Part shown: positions 42,417 to 50,696 of the stretch, one piece after another
How positions within the stretch are numbered: position 1 is the stretch's first letter
Layout of the letters: the number at the start of each line of letters is the position of its first letter
Assembly: GCF_937988725.1 (NCBI RefSeq)
Contig: NZ_CALKHS010000010.1
Coordinates: 248,001-312,000, forward strand
Source: an uncultured Castellaniella sp.
Lineage (GTDB): Bacteria; Pseudomonadota; Gammaproteobacteria; Burkholderiales; Burkholderiaceae_B
Direction of reading: 5' to 3'
Length of the DNA stretch: 64,000 bases
Program-made: the position numbers and the translations under genes
Notes under the pieces: generated by a model
What the model was told of the DNA's origin: nothing
The model's input: the letters and a program-made list of their open reading frames with translations, nothing else
The model's database searches: none

Positions 42417-43433
42417 ATGACAAGTTTGCTTGATCCGCTGCAGTTGGGCGACGTGCTGCTGCGCAACCGCGTCGTCATGGCGCCGTCCGCAGGCATCCGG
42501 CCCGCCCAGGGCCGCGTGCCCAGCGATGCCTTGCGGGCGTATTACGCTCAGCGTGCGGCGGCGGGGCTGATCGTCACGGAAGCCGCATCGGTGTCTCCCC
42601 TGGGAGTCGGCTACCCCGACATGCCCGGCATCTGGAATTCGGCCCAGGTCCAGGGCTGGCGGCGCGTGACCGAGGCCGTGCACGCGCGCGGCGGCCGCAT
42701 TTTCCTGCGCCTGTGGCATGCGGGCCGGGTGTCCGACCCCGAATTCCTGTCCGGCGAGATGCCGGTCGCCCCCAGCGCCATCCCGTGCCGGAAAGCCTGC
42801 GCCAGCAGCCTGATCGATGCTGCGGGCTACGTGGTGCCGCGCAGCCTGCATCCCGACGAAATCCGCCGGATCGTGGCCGATTTCGACCAGGCCGCCCGCT
42901 ACGCCAGGCTGGCGGAATTCGACGGCGTGGAAATCCATGCCGGCGACGGCTACCTGATCGATCAGTTCCTGCACGACGGGTCGAATTGCCGCCAGGACGA
43001 ATACGGCGGCTCGGTCGGCAACCGCAGCCGGTTCCTGCTGGACATCATCGATACCTGCATCGGCGTCTGGAGCGCCGGGCGCATCGGCGTGCATCTGTCG
43101 CCGCGGGGCGATCGGCACGACATGCGGGATTCCGATCCGGTGTCCCTGTATCGCCACGTGGCTCGCGAACTGGGCAAGCGGCGCCTGGCCTTCATCTGCG
43201 TGCGCGAATATCCGGGGGCCGACGCCTTGACGCCGGTGATCCGCCAGGCGTTCAGCGGGGCCCTGATCCTGAACGAAGGATACGACCTGGGGCTGGCGCA
43301 GCAGGCCGTCGAAACACATGAAGGCGATGCCGTGGCTTTCGGTCGGGCGTTCGTGTCGAACCCCGACCTGGTGCAGCGCCTGGCCGACGGCGTCGCGCTG
43401 CGGCCCTGCGCGGAAGCCGTCCCGGCCGCCTAG
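42417..43433 (+). CDS. Old Yellow Enzyme family NADH:flavin oxidoreductase (second copy)
   Basis: A 338-residue OYE-family protein. Motifs: LGDVLLRNRVVMAPSAGIRPAQG, RLWHAGRVSDPEF, FDGVEIHAGDGYLIDQFLHDG (H-A-G-D in place of the usual H-A-A-N), and CRQDEYGG. The substrate-binding pair is therefore His/Asp rather than His/Asn, a change in the active site. It differs from the OYE at 31129-32259 and is shorter. Stop codons of this and yqeY overlap (CTAG) in convergent orientation. Confidence 0.85.
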   Translation: MTSLLDPLQLGDVLLRNRVVMAPSAGIRPAQGRVPSDALRAYYAQRAAAGLIVTEAASVSPLGVGYPDMPGIWNSAQVQGWRRVTEAVHARGGRIFLRLWHAGRVSDPEFLSGEMPVAPSAIPCRKACASSLIDAAGYVVPRSLHPDEIRRIVADFDQAARYARLAEFDGVEIHAGDGYLIDQFLHDGSNCRQDEYGGSVGNRSRFLLDIIDTCIGVWSAGRIGVHLSPRGDRHDMRDSDPVSLYRHVARELGKRRLAFICVREYPGADALTPVIRQAFSGALILNEGYDLGLAQQAVETHEGDAVAFGRAFVSNPDLVQRLADGVALRPCAEAVPAA

Positions 43434-43891
43434 AGGGCCAGGCGGGCCTTGACCTGGGCGGATACGGCCGCCATGTCGGCGCGGCCGGCCAGCGCGGTCT
43501 TCAACTGGCCCATGACGGCGCCCATGGCGGCGCCCCCCTGCAGGCCCTTGGCCTGGACCTGCGAGACGGCCGCTTCGATGGCGGCGGCGATTTCTTCCGG
43601 GCTGGCGCCCTGAGGCAGGAATTCCTTCAGGATGTCCAGTTCGGCGCGTTCCTGGTCGGCGCTGTCGGCGCGGCCCGCGGATTCGAAGGCCGCAATCGAC
43701 TCGCGGCGCTGTTTGGCCTGCTTCTCGATGATGGCGATGATCGCGGCATCGTCGGGCTCGATGCGCTCGTCCACCGCTTTCTGCTTGATCGCCGCCTGCA
43801 ACAGGCGCAGCGTCCCCAGGCGCAGGCTGTCGTGCGCCCGCATGGCGGATTTGACGGCGTCGGCAATCTGACTGGCAAGGCCGGTACTCAT
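43430..43891 (-). CDS. GatB/YqeY-domain protein
   Basis: A 153-residue protein homologous to YqeY and to the C-terminal tail of GatB. Helical pattern SLRLGTLRLLQAAIKQKAVDERIEPDDAAIIAIIEKQAKQRRESIAAFESAGRADSADQERAELDILKEFLPQ is typical. It probably aids tRNA amidotransferase or tRNA handling. Start at MSTGLASQIADAV (43891) is chosen by family N-termini. Its usual neighbour rpsU is absent here. Confidence 0.9.
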   Translation of the reverse strand: MSTGLASQIADAVKSAMRAHDSLRLGTLRLLQAAIKQKAVDERIEPDDAAIIAIIEKQAKQRRESIAAFESAGRADSADQERAELDILKEFLPQGASPEEIAAAIEAAVSQVQAKGLQGGAAMGAVMGQLKTALAGRADMAAVSAQVKARLAL

Positions 43892-43925
43892 GGAAAATGT
43901 CCTGTAAAAAGGGAAAACCGATATT

Positions 43926-44720
43926 TTAGGCGCAGCGCGGCGACGCGCTCCAGGCGCGCGAGCGCCAGTCATGCCGTTCGGCGGGCTGCCCGGACGCGTC
44001 GTAGCTCTGCTCGCTGAAGAGCGCCGCGCCGTCCGCGCGCAGGACGATCAGGGAAGAGCATCGCGTGCCGTAGTCCGGGCTGACGATGAAGGGGCTGCTC
44101 AGCAGTTGCTCGCGATCCGGGGACAGCCCGGTGGCGGGCAGGTCCCCGGCCGGCGCCGGCGTGGTGTCGTGCAGCAGCTCGAACACCCGGTCGGGCTCCC
44201 GCGCCCAGCGCTCGGGGGGCAGGGCGTCCAGCGCTTCGCGCAGGCGTCTGGACTTGGGCCAGGGCGTGTCCAGCAGATGATTGGACAGCACGTAGCAGCC
44301 CGGCGACAGGCGGCGAGGGCTGCCCGAGGGGTCGCGGTTGCCCAGGTACCAGGCCTCCTGCGCGTCGCCCGCGATCAGGTTGAAGCCGGCCCAGTCCCCG
44401 GCGCGGTCCGCGATCGCCTGACTATAATCAGCGGCGGAGGCCGAGCCCAGCAGATAGTCGCGCACCAGCACGCCGCGAGAAGGCGCGCCGGGGGGCGTCG
44501 GCAGGCCGGGCTCCCGATAGTTGGTCAGCAGGGCGAAGCGCCCGCCGGCCGCCCAGCCCAGCCAGGCGCCGCCCGCGCCCAGGTCCTGGCCCGCGATGAC
44601 GTCGGGGCGTCCGGGCCAGGGGCCGGCGGCCCGGGCGGGGCGGGCGTGGAATTCGTCCCGGTTGGCGGCGATCAGAACGGGCCAGTCCGGGCGGCCCAGC
44701 GATAGGTAGGCGATGCACAT
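43926..44720 (-). CDS. NRDE-family protein (TANGO2-like)
   Basis: A 264-residue Ntn-hydrolase-fold protein of the NRDE family (human TANGO2 relative, proposed heme or membrane metabolism role). It begins MCIAYLSLGRPDWPVLIAANRDEFHARPA. Cys2 would be the nucleophile and NRDE is the family name motif. Later motifs are LTNYREP, SNHLLDTPWPKSRRLRE and YGTRCSSLIVL. Start at 44720 sets Cys at position 2. Its ATG overlaps the ATG of the divergent flhE-like gene (CATG). Confidence 0.88.
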   Translation of the reverse strand: MCIAYLSLGRPDWPVLIAANRDEFHARPARAAGPWPGRPDVIAGQDLGAGGAWLGWAAGGRFALLTNYREPGLPTPPGAPSRGVLVRDYLLGSASAADYSQAIADRAGDWAGFNLIAGDAQEAWYLGNRDPSGSPRRLSPGCYVLSNHLLDTPWPKSRRLREALDALPPERWAREPDRVFELLHDTTPAPAGDLPATGLSPDREQLLSSPFIVSPDYGTRCSSLIVLRADGAALFSEQSYDASGQPAERHDWRSRAWSASPRCA

Positions 44721-45153
44721 GACGCACAATATACTCGTCCGGCTGCTGGTTCTGGGGGCGGCCGCGTGGCCCGCCCTGGCGCCGGCGGCGGACCGGGCCT
44801 GGACGCTGGACCAGGTCAGCCCGGGGCTGCAGGCCGTGGGGCGGGCCGTGGTCGTGCCGTTCCAGCCCGGCAAAATGGACGCGCCGCTGCCGGCGAACGC
44901 GCGGATCACCCGGGTCTACGCCGCCCGCAGCTACGACGGCCCCGCCCGGGTCGCCACGGACCTGTGCTGGGGATCGGCGCAGGGGCCCTGCGTGCCGCTG
45001 CAAGGCTCCCACGTGAATACCCGCGCCTTCGACGGGCGGTCCGCGCAGGGCCCGCTGCTGCTGGTGCACCGCGTCGAGAACTGGGGGCCGGCCAGCCCGC
45101 CGCTGTTCGTGCGGGGGACCGTGACGGTCTGGTACGCCGCGGGGCGGCCCTAG
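44719..45153 (+). CDS. flhE: FlhE-like periplasmic protein
   Basis: A 144-residue exported protein with a signal peptide (MTHNILVRLLVLGAAAWPALAPAA). The body matches the FlhE pattern: RAWTLDQVSPGLQAVGRAVVVPF, ARITRVYAARSYDG, a disulfide-type LCWGSAQGPCVPL, then GRSAQGPLLLVHRVENWG...GTVTVWY at the end. In enteric bacteria FlhE guards flagellar export. No flagellar gene is in the window, so this copy is an orphan and its role here may differ. Divergent from the NRDE gene with overlapping start codons. Confidence 0.72.
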   Translation: MTHNILVRLLVLGAAAWPALAPAADRAWTLDQVSPGLQAVGRAVVVPFQPGKMDAPLPANARITRVYAARSYDGPARVATDLCWGSAQGPCVPLQGSHVNTRAFDGRSAQGPLLLVHRVENWGPASPPLFVRGTVTVWYAAGRP

Positions 45154-45154
45154 T

Positions 45155-45183
45155 CTGAACATCCTGATACCTCGGGTTATACT
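45155..45183 (+). promoter_or_regulatory. Probable sigma-70 promoter of fabAB
   Basis: A near-consensus -10 TATACT (45178-45183) is preceded, with 17-bp spacing, by CTGAAC (45155-45160) as a weak -35. It lies 80 nt before the fabA start. No clear FabR or FadR palindrome was seen. Confidence 0.5.
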
Positions 45184-45262
45184 CTTAGGCTTACTTACTC
45201 TGAAGGCTTGCGCCCGGGCATCGGGCGCAGCTGCCGGCAGACCGGTTTTGACACGGGGCATC

Positions 45263-45775
45263 ATGGAAAAAAACAGCTATAGTTACGACGAATTGCTGGC
45301 ATGCGGGCGCGGGGAACTCTTTGGTCCCGGCAACGCCCAACTGCCGCTGCCGCCCATGCTGATGTGTGACCGCATCGTGCATATCGACGACCGCGGCGGC
45401 TCCCACGACAAAGGCGAAATCATCGCCGAACTCGACATCCGCCCCGATCTCTGGTTCTTCGGCTGCCACTTCCAGGGCGATCCGGTCATGCCGGGCTGCC
45501 TGGGGCTGGACGCCATGTGGCAGCTGGTGGGGTTCTTCCTGGGCTGCTGCGGCGGCCAGGGCCGCGGCCGCGCCCTGGGCGTGGGCGAAGTCAAGTTCAC
45601 CGGCCAGGTCCTGCCGACGGCGCATAAGGTGCGCTATCACATCGACATGAAACGCGTCATGATGCGCAAGCTCGTCATGGGGATCGCCGACGCGCGCATG
45701 GAAGTCGACGGCCACGAAATCTACGTGGCCCATGATCTGCGGGTGGGGCTGTTCACCCGCACGGACAATTTCTAG
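45263..45775 (+). CDS. fabA: FabA, 3-hydroxydecanoyl-ACP dehydratase/isomerase
   Basis: A 170-residue enzyme of unsaturated fatty acid synthesis. It dehydrates 3-hydroxydecanoyl-ACP and isomerises trans-2 to cis-3-decenoyl-ACP. The motif WFFGCHFQGDPVMPGCLGLD contains the catalytic His, and LGVGEVKFTGQVLP is the family pattern. Start at MEKNSYSYDELL is family-like; an upstream in-frame ATG is not. The fabA-fabB pair, 11 nt apart, is the classic unsaturated-fatty-acid operon. Confidence 0.96.
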   Translation: MEKNSYSYDELLACGRGELFGPGNAQLPLPPMLMCDRIVHIDDRGGSHDKGEIIAELDIRPDLWFFGCHFQGDPVMPGCLGLDAMWQLVGFFLGCCGGQGRGRALGVGEVKFTGQVLPTAHKVRYHIDMKRVMMRKLVMGIADARMEVDGHEIYVAHDLRVGLFTRTDNF

Positions 45776-45786
45776 GAGGCCCGATT

Positions 45787-47004
45787 ATGCGTCGTGTGGT
45801 CGTCACCGGCATGGGCATCGTCTCCAGCCTGGGCAACAACCAGTCCGAAGTCCTCGACAGTCTGCGCGCGGGCCGTTCGGGCATCTCGTATCAACCCGAA
45901 TACGCCGCGCAGGGGCTGCGTTCCCACGTGGCGGGTTCGGTGCGCCTGGATGCACTCGACAAGATCGATCGCAAGCTCAGCCGCTTCATGGCCGACGGCC
46001 ATGCCTACGCCTGGCTGGCCATGCAGGAAGCCATCCAGGACGCCGGCCTGGCGCCCGAGCAGGTATCCAATCCTCGCACCGGCCTGATCGTCGGCGCGGG
46101 CGGCGCTTCGCATTCCGCCATCAACGACGGCATCCAGACCCTGCATGAAAAAGGCGTGCGCCGCGTGGGGCCCTATATGGTCACCAAGGCCATGGCCAGC
46201 GGCGTGTCGGCCTGCCTGGCCACCGGGGCGCAGATCAAAGGCGTGAACTATTCGATCAGCTCGGCCTGCTCCACCAGCGCGCACTGCATCGGCAACGCCG
46301 TGGAACAGATCCAGCTGGGCAAGCAGGACATCGTCTTCGCCGGCGGCGCGGAAGAAGAACACTGGTCGCTGTCGTTCATGTTCGACGCCATGGGGGCCCT
46401 GTCCACGCGCTACAACGACACCCCTGAACGCGCGTCGCGCACGTATGACGCCGACCGCGACGGTTTCGTGATCTCCGGCGGCGGCGGCATCCTGGTGGTC
46501 GAGGAATACGAACACGCCAAGGCCCGCGGCGCCAACATCCTGGCCGAAATCGTCGGCTACGGGGCGACGTCCGACGGCCACGACATGGTCGCGCCGTCCG
46601 GCGAAGGCGCGGAACGCTGCATGCGCCAGGCCCTGGAAGGCGTGCAGGGCAAGATCGATTACATCAACACCCACGGCACCAGCACGCCGGTGGGCGATGT
46701 GAAGGAACTCGAAGCCATCCGCGCCGTGTTCGGAAACGACCAGCCCTGGATCGCCTCGACCAAGTCCCTGTCGGGCCATGCCCTGGGGGCCGCCGGCGTG
46801 AACGAGGCCGTCTACACCCTGCTGATGATGAAGCATGGTTTCGTGGCCGCCTCCGCCAACATCGACACGCTGGATCCCGCCGCCGAAGGCATGAACATCC
46901 TGCGCGAAACCGTGGCCAAGGCCGACATCCGGACGGCGCTGTCCAACAGCTTCGGCTTCGGCGGCACCAATGCCACCCTGGTGTTCTCGCGCGCGGGGCT
47001 GTAG
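45787..47004 (+). CDS. fabB: FabB, 3-oxoacyl-ACP synthase I
   Basis: A 405-residue condensing enzyme that extends the cis-3 acyl chain made by FabA. The Cys-His-His triad is visible: Cys in NYSISSACSTSAHCIGNA (about residue 162), His in DYINTHGTSTPVGD and His in STKSLSGHALGAAG. The N-terminus RRVVVTGMGIVSSLGNNQSEV is standard. It is followed by a strong terminator (47036-47080). Confidence 0.96.
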   Translation: MRRVVVTGMGIVSSLGNNQSEVLDSLRAGRSGISYQPEYAAQGLRSHVAGSVRLDALDKIDRKLSRFMADGHAYAWLAMQEAIQDAGLAPEQVSNPRTGLIVGAGGASHSAINDGIQTLHEKGVRRVGPYMVTKAMASGVSACLATGAQIKGVNYSISSACSTSAHCIGNAVEQIQLGKQDIVFAGGAEEEHWSLSFMFDAMGALSTRYNDTPERASRTYDADRDGFVISGGGGILVVEEYEHAKARGANILAEIVGYGATSDGHDMVAPSGEGAERCMRQALEGVQGKIDYINTHGTSTPVGDVKELEAIRAVFGNDQPWIASTKSLSGHALGAAGVNEAVYTLLMMKHGFVAASANIDTLDPAAEGMNILRETVAKADIRTALSNSFGFGGTNATLVFSRAGL

Positions 47005-47035
47005 CGCAGCGGCGCTTCGCCACGGGGCATGATCC

Positions 47036-47080
47036 CATGAAAAAAGGCCTGTGATGCGACGTCACAGGCCTTTTTTCATG
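47036..47080. terminator. Bidirectional rho-independent terminator after fabB
   Basis: A 19-bp perfect stem CATGAAAAAAGGCCTGTGA (47036-47054) pairs with TCACAGGCCTTTTTTCATG (47062-47080) around a 7-nt loop. The A6/T6 tracts let it work for both fabB and the convergent MFS gene ending at 47089. Confidence 0.93.
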
Positions 47081-47088
47081 AACGGCTC

Positions 47089-48324
47089 TTATCCGGCAAG
47101 GGTTTCGACGGGCGGGGCGGGGTCCGCGACCGTGCGCGCCCGCACCAGCGCGTCGCGCCCGGCATACCAGCCGGCCAGGGCGGTCGCCGCCCCCAGGAGG
47201 CCGATCAGGCCGGTCGCGGCCCGGAAGCTGCCGGCCCAGGCGTACAGGATGCCGATCAGGAGCGGTCCGCTGGCCGCCAGGATGTAGCCCGTGGTCTGCG
47301 CCATGCTGGACAGATGCGCGGCGACGTGCTCGTCGCGCGAGCGCAGCACGATCAGCATCAGGGCCAGGGCGAACAGGCCTCCCTGGCCGATGCCCTGCGC
47401 GAGCGCCAGCGGCCAGACCGTCCAGGCGGGGCCAAGCACCATGCCGATCAGGGCCAGCGTGGCGATGGCGGTCAGCCAGATGGCCAGGCCGCGCTGGTCG
47501 CGGCCGCGCGCGGCCAGGAGCGGCGTCAACAGGCAGGCCGCCACCTGCACCAGGATGGATACCGATGTGATCAGGCCTGATTCGGTGCCGCTCAGGCCGC
47601 GGTCGCGCAGCATGGGGGCCATCCAGCCCAGCACGCAATAGGCCAGGGCGGACTGCAAGCCCATGAACAGCGTCACGGCCCAGGCCAGACGGTCGCGGCG
47701 CAGCCCCTGCACCGGCAGGATGCGCGGCCCGCCGCCGGTCCGGCGGGCGCCGGCCGCCCAGGCGACGGGCGCCCAGGCCAGCAACGCGAGCAGCGCCGGG
47801 ACGGCCCAGACGGCCAGACCCCCGGCCCAGTGCCCGGGCAGCAGATGGGCCAGCGGCAGGGTGCTGGCCGCCCCCAGGGCGGCCCCGCCCACCAGGCTCA
47901 TGGTGTAAAGCCCGGTCATCAGGGCGGCGCGGTCGGAGAAGTCCCGCTTGACCAGGCTGGGCAGCAGCACGTTGCCCAGGGCGATGCCGGCCCCGCCCAG
48001 CGCCGTGCCCAGGAACAGGCCCGTCGAACCCAGGACGCCGCGCAGGGCCGTGCCGATCATGATCAGCAGCAGCACCAGCAGCAGCGTGCGTTCCACCCCG
48101 ATGCGCCGGGCGCAGCGCGGCGCCAGTGGCGCGAACAGCCCCATGCAGAGCACCGGCAAGGTGGTCAGGTAGCCCACGGCGGCCGCGGACAGTCCCAGGT
48201 TCAGCCGGATGTCGGGCAGCAGCACGGCCGTGCTGGAGAATAGCGGCCGCAGATTGGCGGCCAGCAGCAGGAGGCTGGCCGCCACCAGCCAGCGCCCCGT
48301 GGTCGCGGGTCGGCCCGCGTTCAT
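47089..48324 (-). CDS. CynX/NimT-type MFS transporter
   Basis: A 411-residue, 12-helix MFS protein of the cyanate (CynX) / 2-nitroimidazole (NimT) group. Helix 1 LVAASLLLLAANLRPLFSSTAVLLPDIR with the conserved LRP motif, and GRDQRGLAIWLTAI in the middle. It likely exports small toxic compounds. Start at MNAGRPATTG overlaps the stop of the upstream fsr-like gene, so the two transporters form an operon. Confidence 0.87.
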   Translation of the reverse strand: MNAGRPATTGRWLVAASLLLLAANLRPLFSSTAVLLPDIRLNLGLSAAAVGYLTTLPVLCMGLFAPLAPRCARRIGVERTLLLVLLLIMIGTALRGVLGSTGLFLGTALGGAGIALGNVLLPSLVKRDFSDRAALMTGLYTMSLVGGAALGAASTLPLAHLLPGHWAGGLAVWAVPALLALLAWAPVAWAAGARRTGGGPRILPVQGLRRDRLAWAVTLFMGLQSALAYCVLGWMAPMLRDRGLSGTESGLITSVSILVQVAACLLTPLLAARGRDQRGLAIWLTAIATLALIGMVLGPAWTVWPLALAQGIGQGGLFALALMLIVLRSRDEHVAAHLSSMAQTTGYILAASGPLLIGILYAWAGSFRAATGLIGLLGAATALAGWYAGRDALVRARTVADPAPPVETLAG

Positions 48325-49556
48325 GCGGGGCGGCGCCGGGTGTCGGGCAGGAAGAAGGCGGCGATCCCCAGCAGGGGCAGGAAGGCGCACAGGTGATAGA
48401 CGAAGGCGATGCTGGTGGCGTCGGCCAGCTTGCCCAGCACGGCGGCGCCGATGCCAGCCATGCCGAAGGCCAGCCCGAAGAACAGGCCCGACACCGTGCC
48501 GGTCTTGCCGGGCATGAGTTCCTGGGCGTAGACGATGATGGCCGGGAAGGCGGAGGCGATCATGACCCCGGCGCAGAACACCAGGATCAGCGTCCATTGC
48601 AGATTGGCGTAGGGCAGGGCCAGGGAAAAGGGCGCCGTGCCCAGGATGGAACCCCAGATCACGCGTTTCCGGCCGATGCGATCGCCCACCGGACCGCCCA
48701 CCAGCGTGCCGGTGGCCACGCCGACGAGGAAGACGAACAGGGAATACTGCGCCTGCTGGATGTCCAGGCCGAAGCGATCGATCAGGAAGAAGGTGAAATA
48801 GCTGTTGAGGCCGGCCAGGTAGAAATATTTGCTGAAGATCAGCAGCAGCAGGATCGCCAGCGCCGAGCGTACCTGGGTGTCGGACAGGCCGTTGTCGGTC
48901 TTGCTCAGGGAATTGCGCCCCCGGCTGCTGGTGAGATTGGCGGCGTACCAGCGGCTGACGCCCAGCAGGATGCAGATGCCCAGCAGGGCCGCCAGGGACA
49001 CCCAGGCCACGCTGCCCTGGCCATGTGGCACGATCAGCAGGGCGGCCAGCAGCGGGCCGATGGACGAGCCGATATTGCCGCCGACCTGGAAAATCGACTG
49101 AGCCAGGCCGTGGTGGCCGGCGGACGCCATGCGGGCGACGCGGGAGGATTCCGGGTGAAAGACCGAAGAGCCCGCGCCCACCAGGGTGGCCGCCAGCACT
49201 ACCAGCGGGAAGTTCCAGGCCTGGGACAGCAGCAGCAGCCCGCAGCAGGTGAAGCCCATGCCGATCGGCAGGGAATACGGCAGCGGCCGCCGATCCGTGA
49301 AGCGACCGACCAGGGGTTGCAGCAGGGAGGAGGAAAACTGGAAGGCCAGGGTGATGACGCCGACCTGGGCGAAACTGAGGTCGAAGCGTCCTTGCAGCAC
49401 CGGGTAGATGGCCAGCAGCACCGACTGCATCATGTCGTTGAGCAGGTGGGTCAGGCTGATGGCGCCCAGGACAGGAAAGGCGACCCCCGGTTGGGCGGCC
49501 GGGGGGTCGGGGTGGATCAGGGGCGCGGACGAGGCGGGGGCGAGCGTGTTTTTCAT
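48321..49556 (-). CDS. fsr: Fosmidomycin-resistance-type MFS exporter
   Basis: A 411-residue MFS protein. Motifs: LLNDMMQSVLLAIYPVLQGRFDLSFAQVGVITLAFQ and HPESSRVARMASAGHHGLAQSIFQVGGNIGSSIGPL, both typical of Fsr (fosmidomycin efflux). Later: VGVATGTLVGGPVGDRIGRKRVIWG, the MFS motif A of the second half. Start at MKNTLAPASS (49556) is used. It overlaps the CynX-type gene by 4 nt. Confidence 0.88.
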   Translation of the reverse strand: MKNTLAPASSAPLIHPDPPAAQPGVAFPVLGAISLTHLLNDMMQSVLLAIYPVLQGRFDLSFAQVGVITLAFQFSSSLLQPLVGRFTDRRPLPYSLPIGMGFTCCGLLLLSQAWNFPLVVLAATLVGAGSSVFHPESSRVARMASAGHHGLAQSIFQVGGNIGSSIGPLLAALLIVPHGQGSVAWVSLAALLGICILLGVSRWYAANLTSSRGRNSLSKTDNGLSDTQVRSALAILLLLIFSKYFYLAGLNSYFTFFLIDRFGLDIQQAQYSLFVFLVGVATGTLVGGPVGDRIGRKRVIWGSILGTAPFSLALPYANLQWTLILVFCAGVMIASAFPAIIVYAQELMPGKTGTVSGLFFGLAFGMAGIGAAVLGKLADATSIAFVYHLCAFLPLLGIAAFFLPDTRRRPA

Positions 49557-49750
49557 GAGGGTTCCGGGCAGGGGCGCACCCGCTTGATTGTACGCCGGGA
49601 AAACCCTGCTCAGGGGCGCTCCACAACGGCCGGGAGCTTCTTCGCGCGTCCGGTGCATGAGAATTATGCGCGGATCATGATGGCTGCGGCGCGTTCCCGG
49701 AGTACGATTTCGGATTTTGCAGACAGGCAGGATTTCTGGAAAGGATCGGG

Positions 49751-50647
49751 ATGAATATCGCGAGCGCGGGGCCGGGCACGGCATGGACCAGGGCGGTGGA
49801 CGCCGTTCGTCCGCTGCTGCGGGGCGTCGCGGAAATATTTCTGCAGAGCCATGCGGGCGCCGGCGCATGCCTGCTGGCGGCCATTGCCTGGCAGTCTCCG
49901 ACGCTGGCCGCGGGCTGCCTGCTGGGCGCCGCCACGGGCACGCTCTGGGGCGCGCTGCGCGCCGACCGGACGGAAACGGTCATGGGCCTGCATGGTTACA
50001 ACGGCGCCCTGGTCGGCATCGGGGTGCTGGTCGCCTTGCCTCCTTCGCTGCTGGCCTGGGGGCTGGTGATCGCGCTGGCGGGCCTGTCCACCGCGCTGGC
50101 CCAGGCCTGGCGCCGGCGGCTGCCGGGTTCGCCCTACACGGCCCCTTTCATCCTGATGATCTGGCTGCTGCTGGCCGTGATGCCGGTCGCGGGCTGGGCG
50201 CCGGCCGCCGCGGCCCTGCCCGCCGAGCCGGCCCAGGGCCTGGCGGCGGTCGCGGTCGGCCTGCTGCGCGGCGTGGGGCAGGTGATGTTCCTGGACGATC
50301 CCGGGTCCGGAGCGCTGTGCGTCCTGGGCCTCGCATGGGCGGCGCCCGGGGCGGCGCTCAGGGCGCTGGGGGCGTCGGCGGCCATGCTGGCCGCGGCCTG
50401 GGTCGCCGGCTTTCCCATGGACGCCCTGCGCATGGGACTGTACGGATTCAATGCGGTGCTGGTGGCGGAAGCCGTGCACCAGGCCCTGCCGGGGCGCCGG
50501 ATCGCGCTCTGGGCGGGAGTGGGGTTGAGCCTGCTGATCATGCGCGGGTTCCAGTGGGCGGATCTTCCCGCGCTGACCGCTCCTTTCGTGCTGGCCGCCT
50601 GGATGGTGCGCTGCGCCCATCGGGCGCTCAGCTTGTTTAAAGCTTGA
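49751..50647 (+). CDS. Urea transporter (UT family)
   Basis: A 298-residue channel with two homologous halves. Each half has the UT signature: MGLHGYNGALVGIGVLVALPPSLLAW and later MGLYGFNAVLVAEAVHQ, and the paired SPYTAPFILMIWLLL and ALTAPFVLAAWMV. UTs conduct urea through a trimeric channel. No urease genes are visible. It precedes the ClC gene by 49 bp, probably with its own transcript. Confidence 0.9.
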   Translation: MNIASAGPGTAWTRAVDAVRPLLRGVAEIFLQSHAGAGACLLAAIAWQSPTLAAGCLLGAATGTLWGALRADRTETVMGLHGYNGALVGIGVLVALPPSLLAWGLVIALAGLSTALAQAWRRRLPGSPYTAPFILMIWLLLAVMPVAGWAPAAAALPAEPAQGLAAVAVGLLRGVGQVMFLDDPGSGALCVLGLAWAAPGAALRALGASAAMLAAAWVAGFPMDALRMGLYGFNAVLVAEAVHQALPGRRIALWAGVGLSLLIMRGFQWADLPALTAPFVLAAWMVRCAHRALSLFKA

Positions 50648-50696
50648 ATCGTCATAATGTCGGGTTCCCCTGTTTTCAGCAGAATCCCGCCATTTG

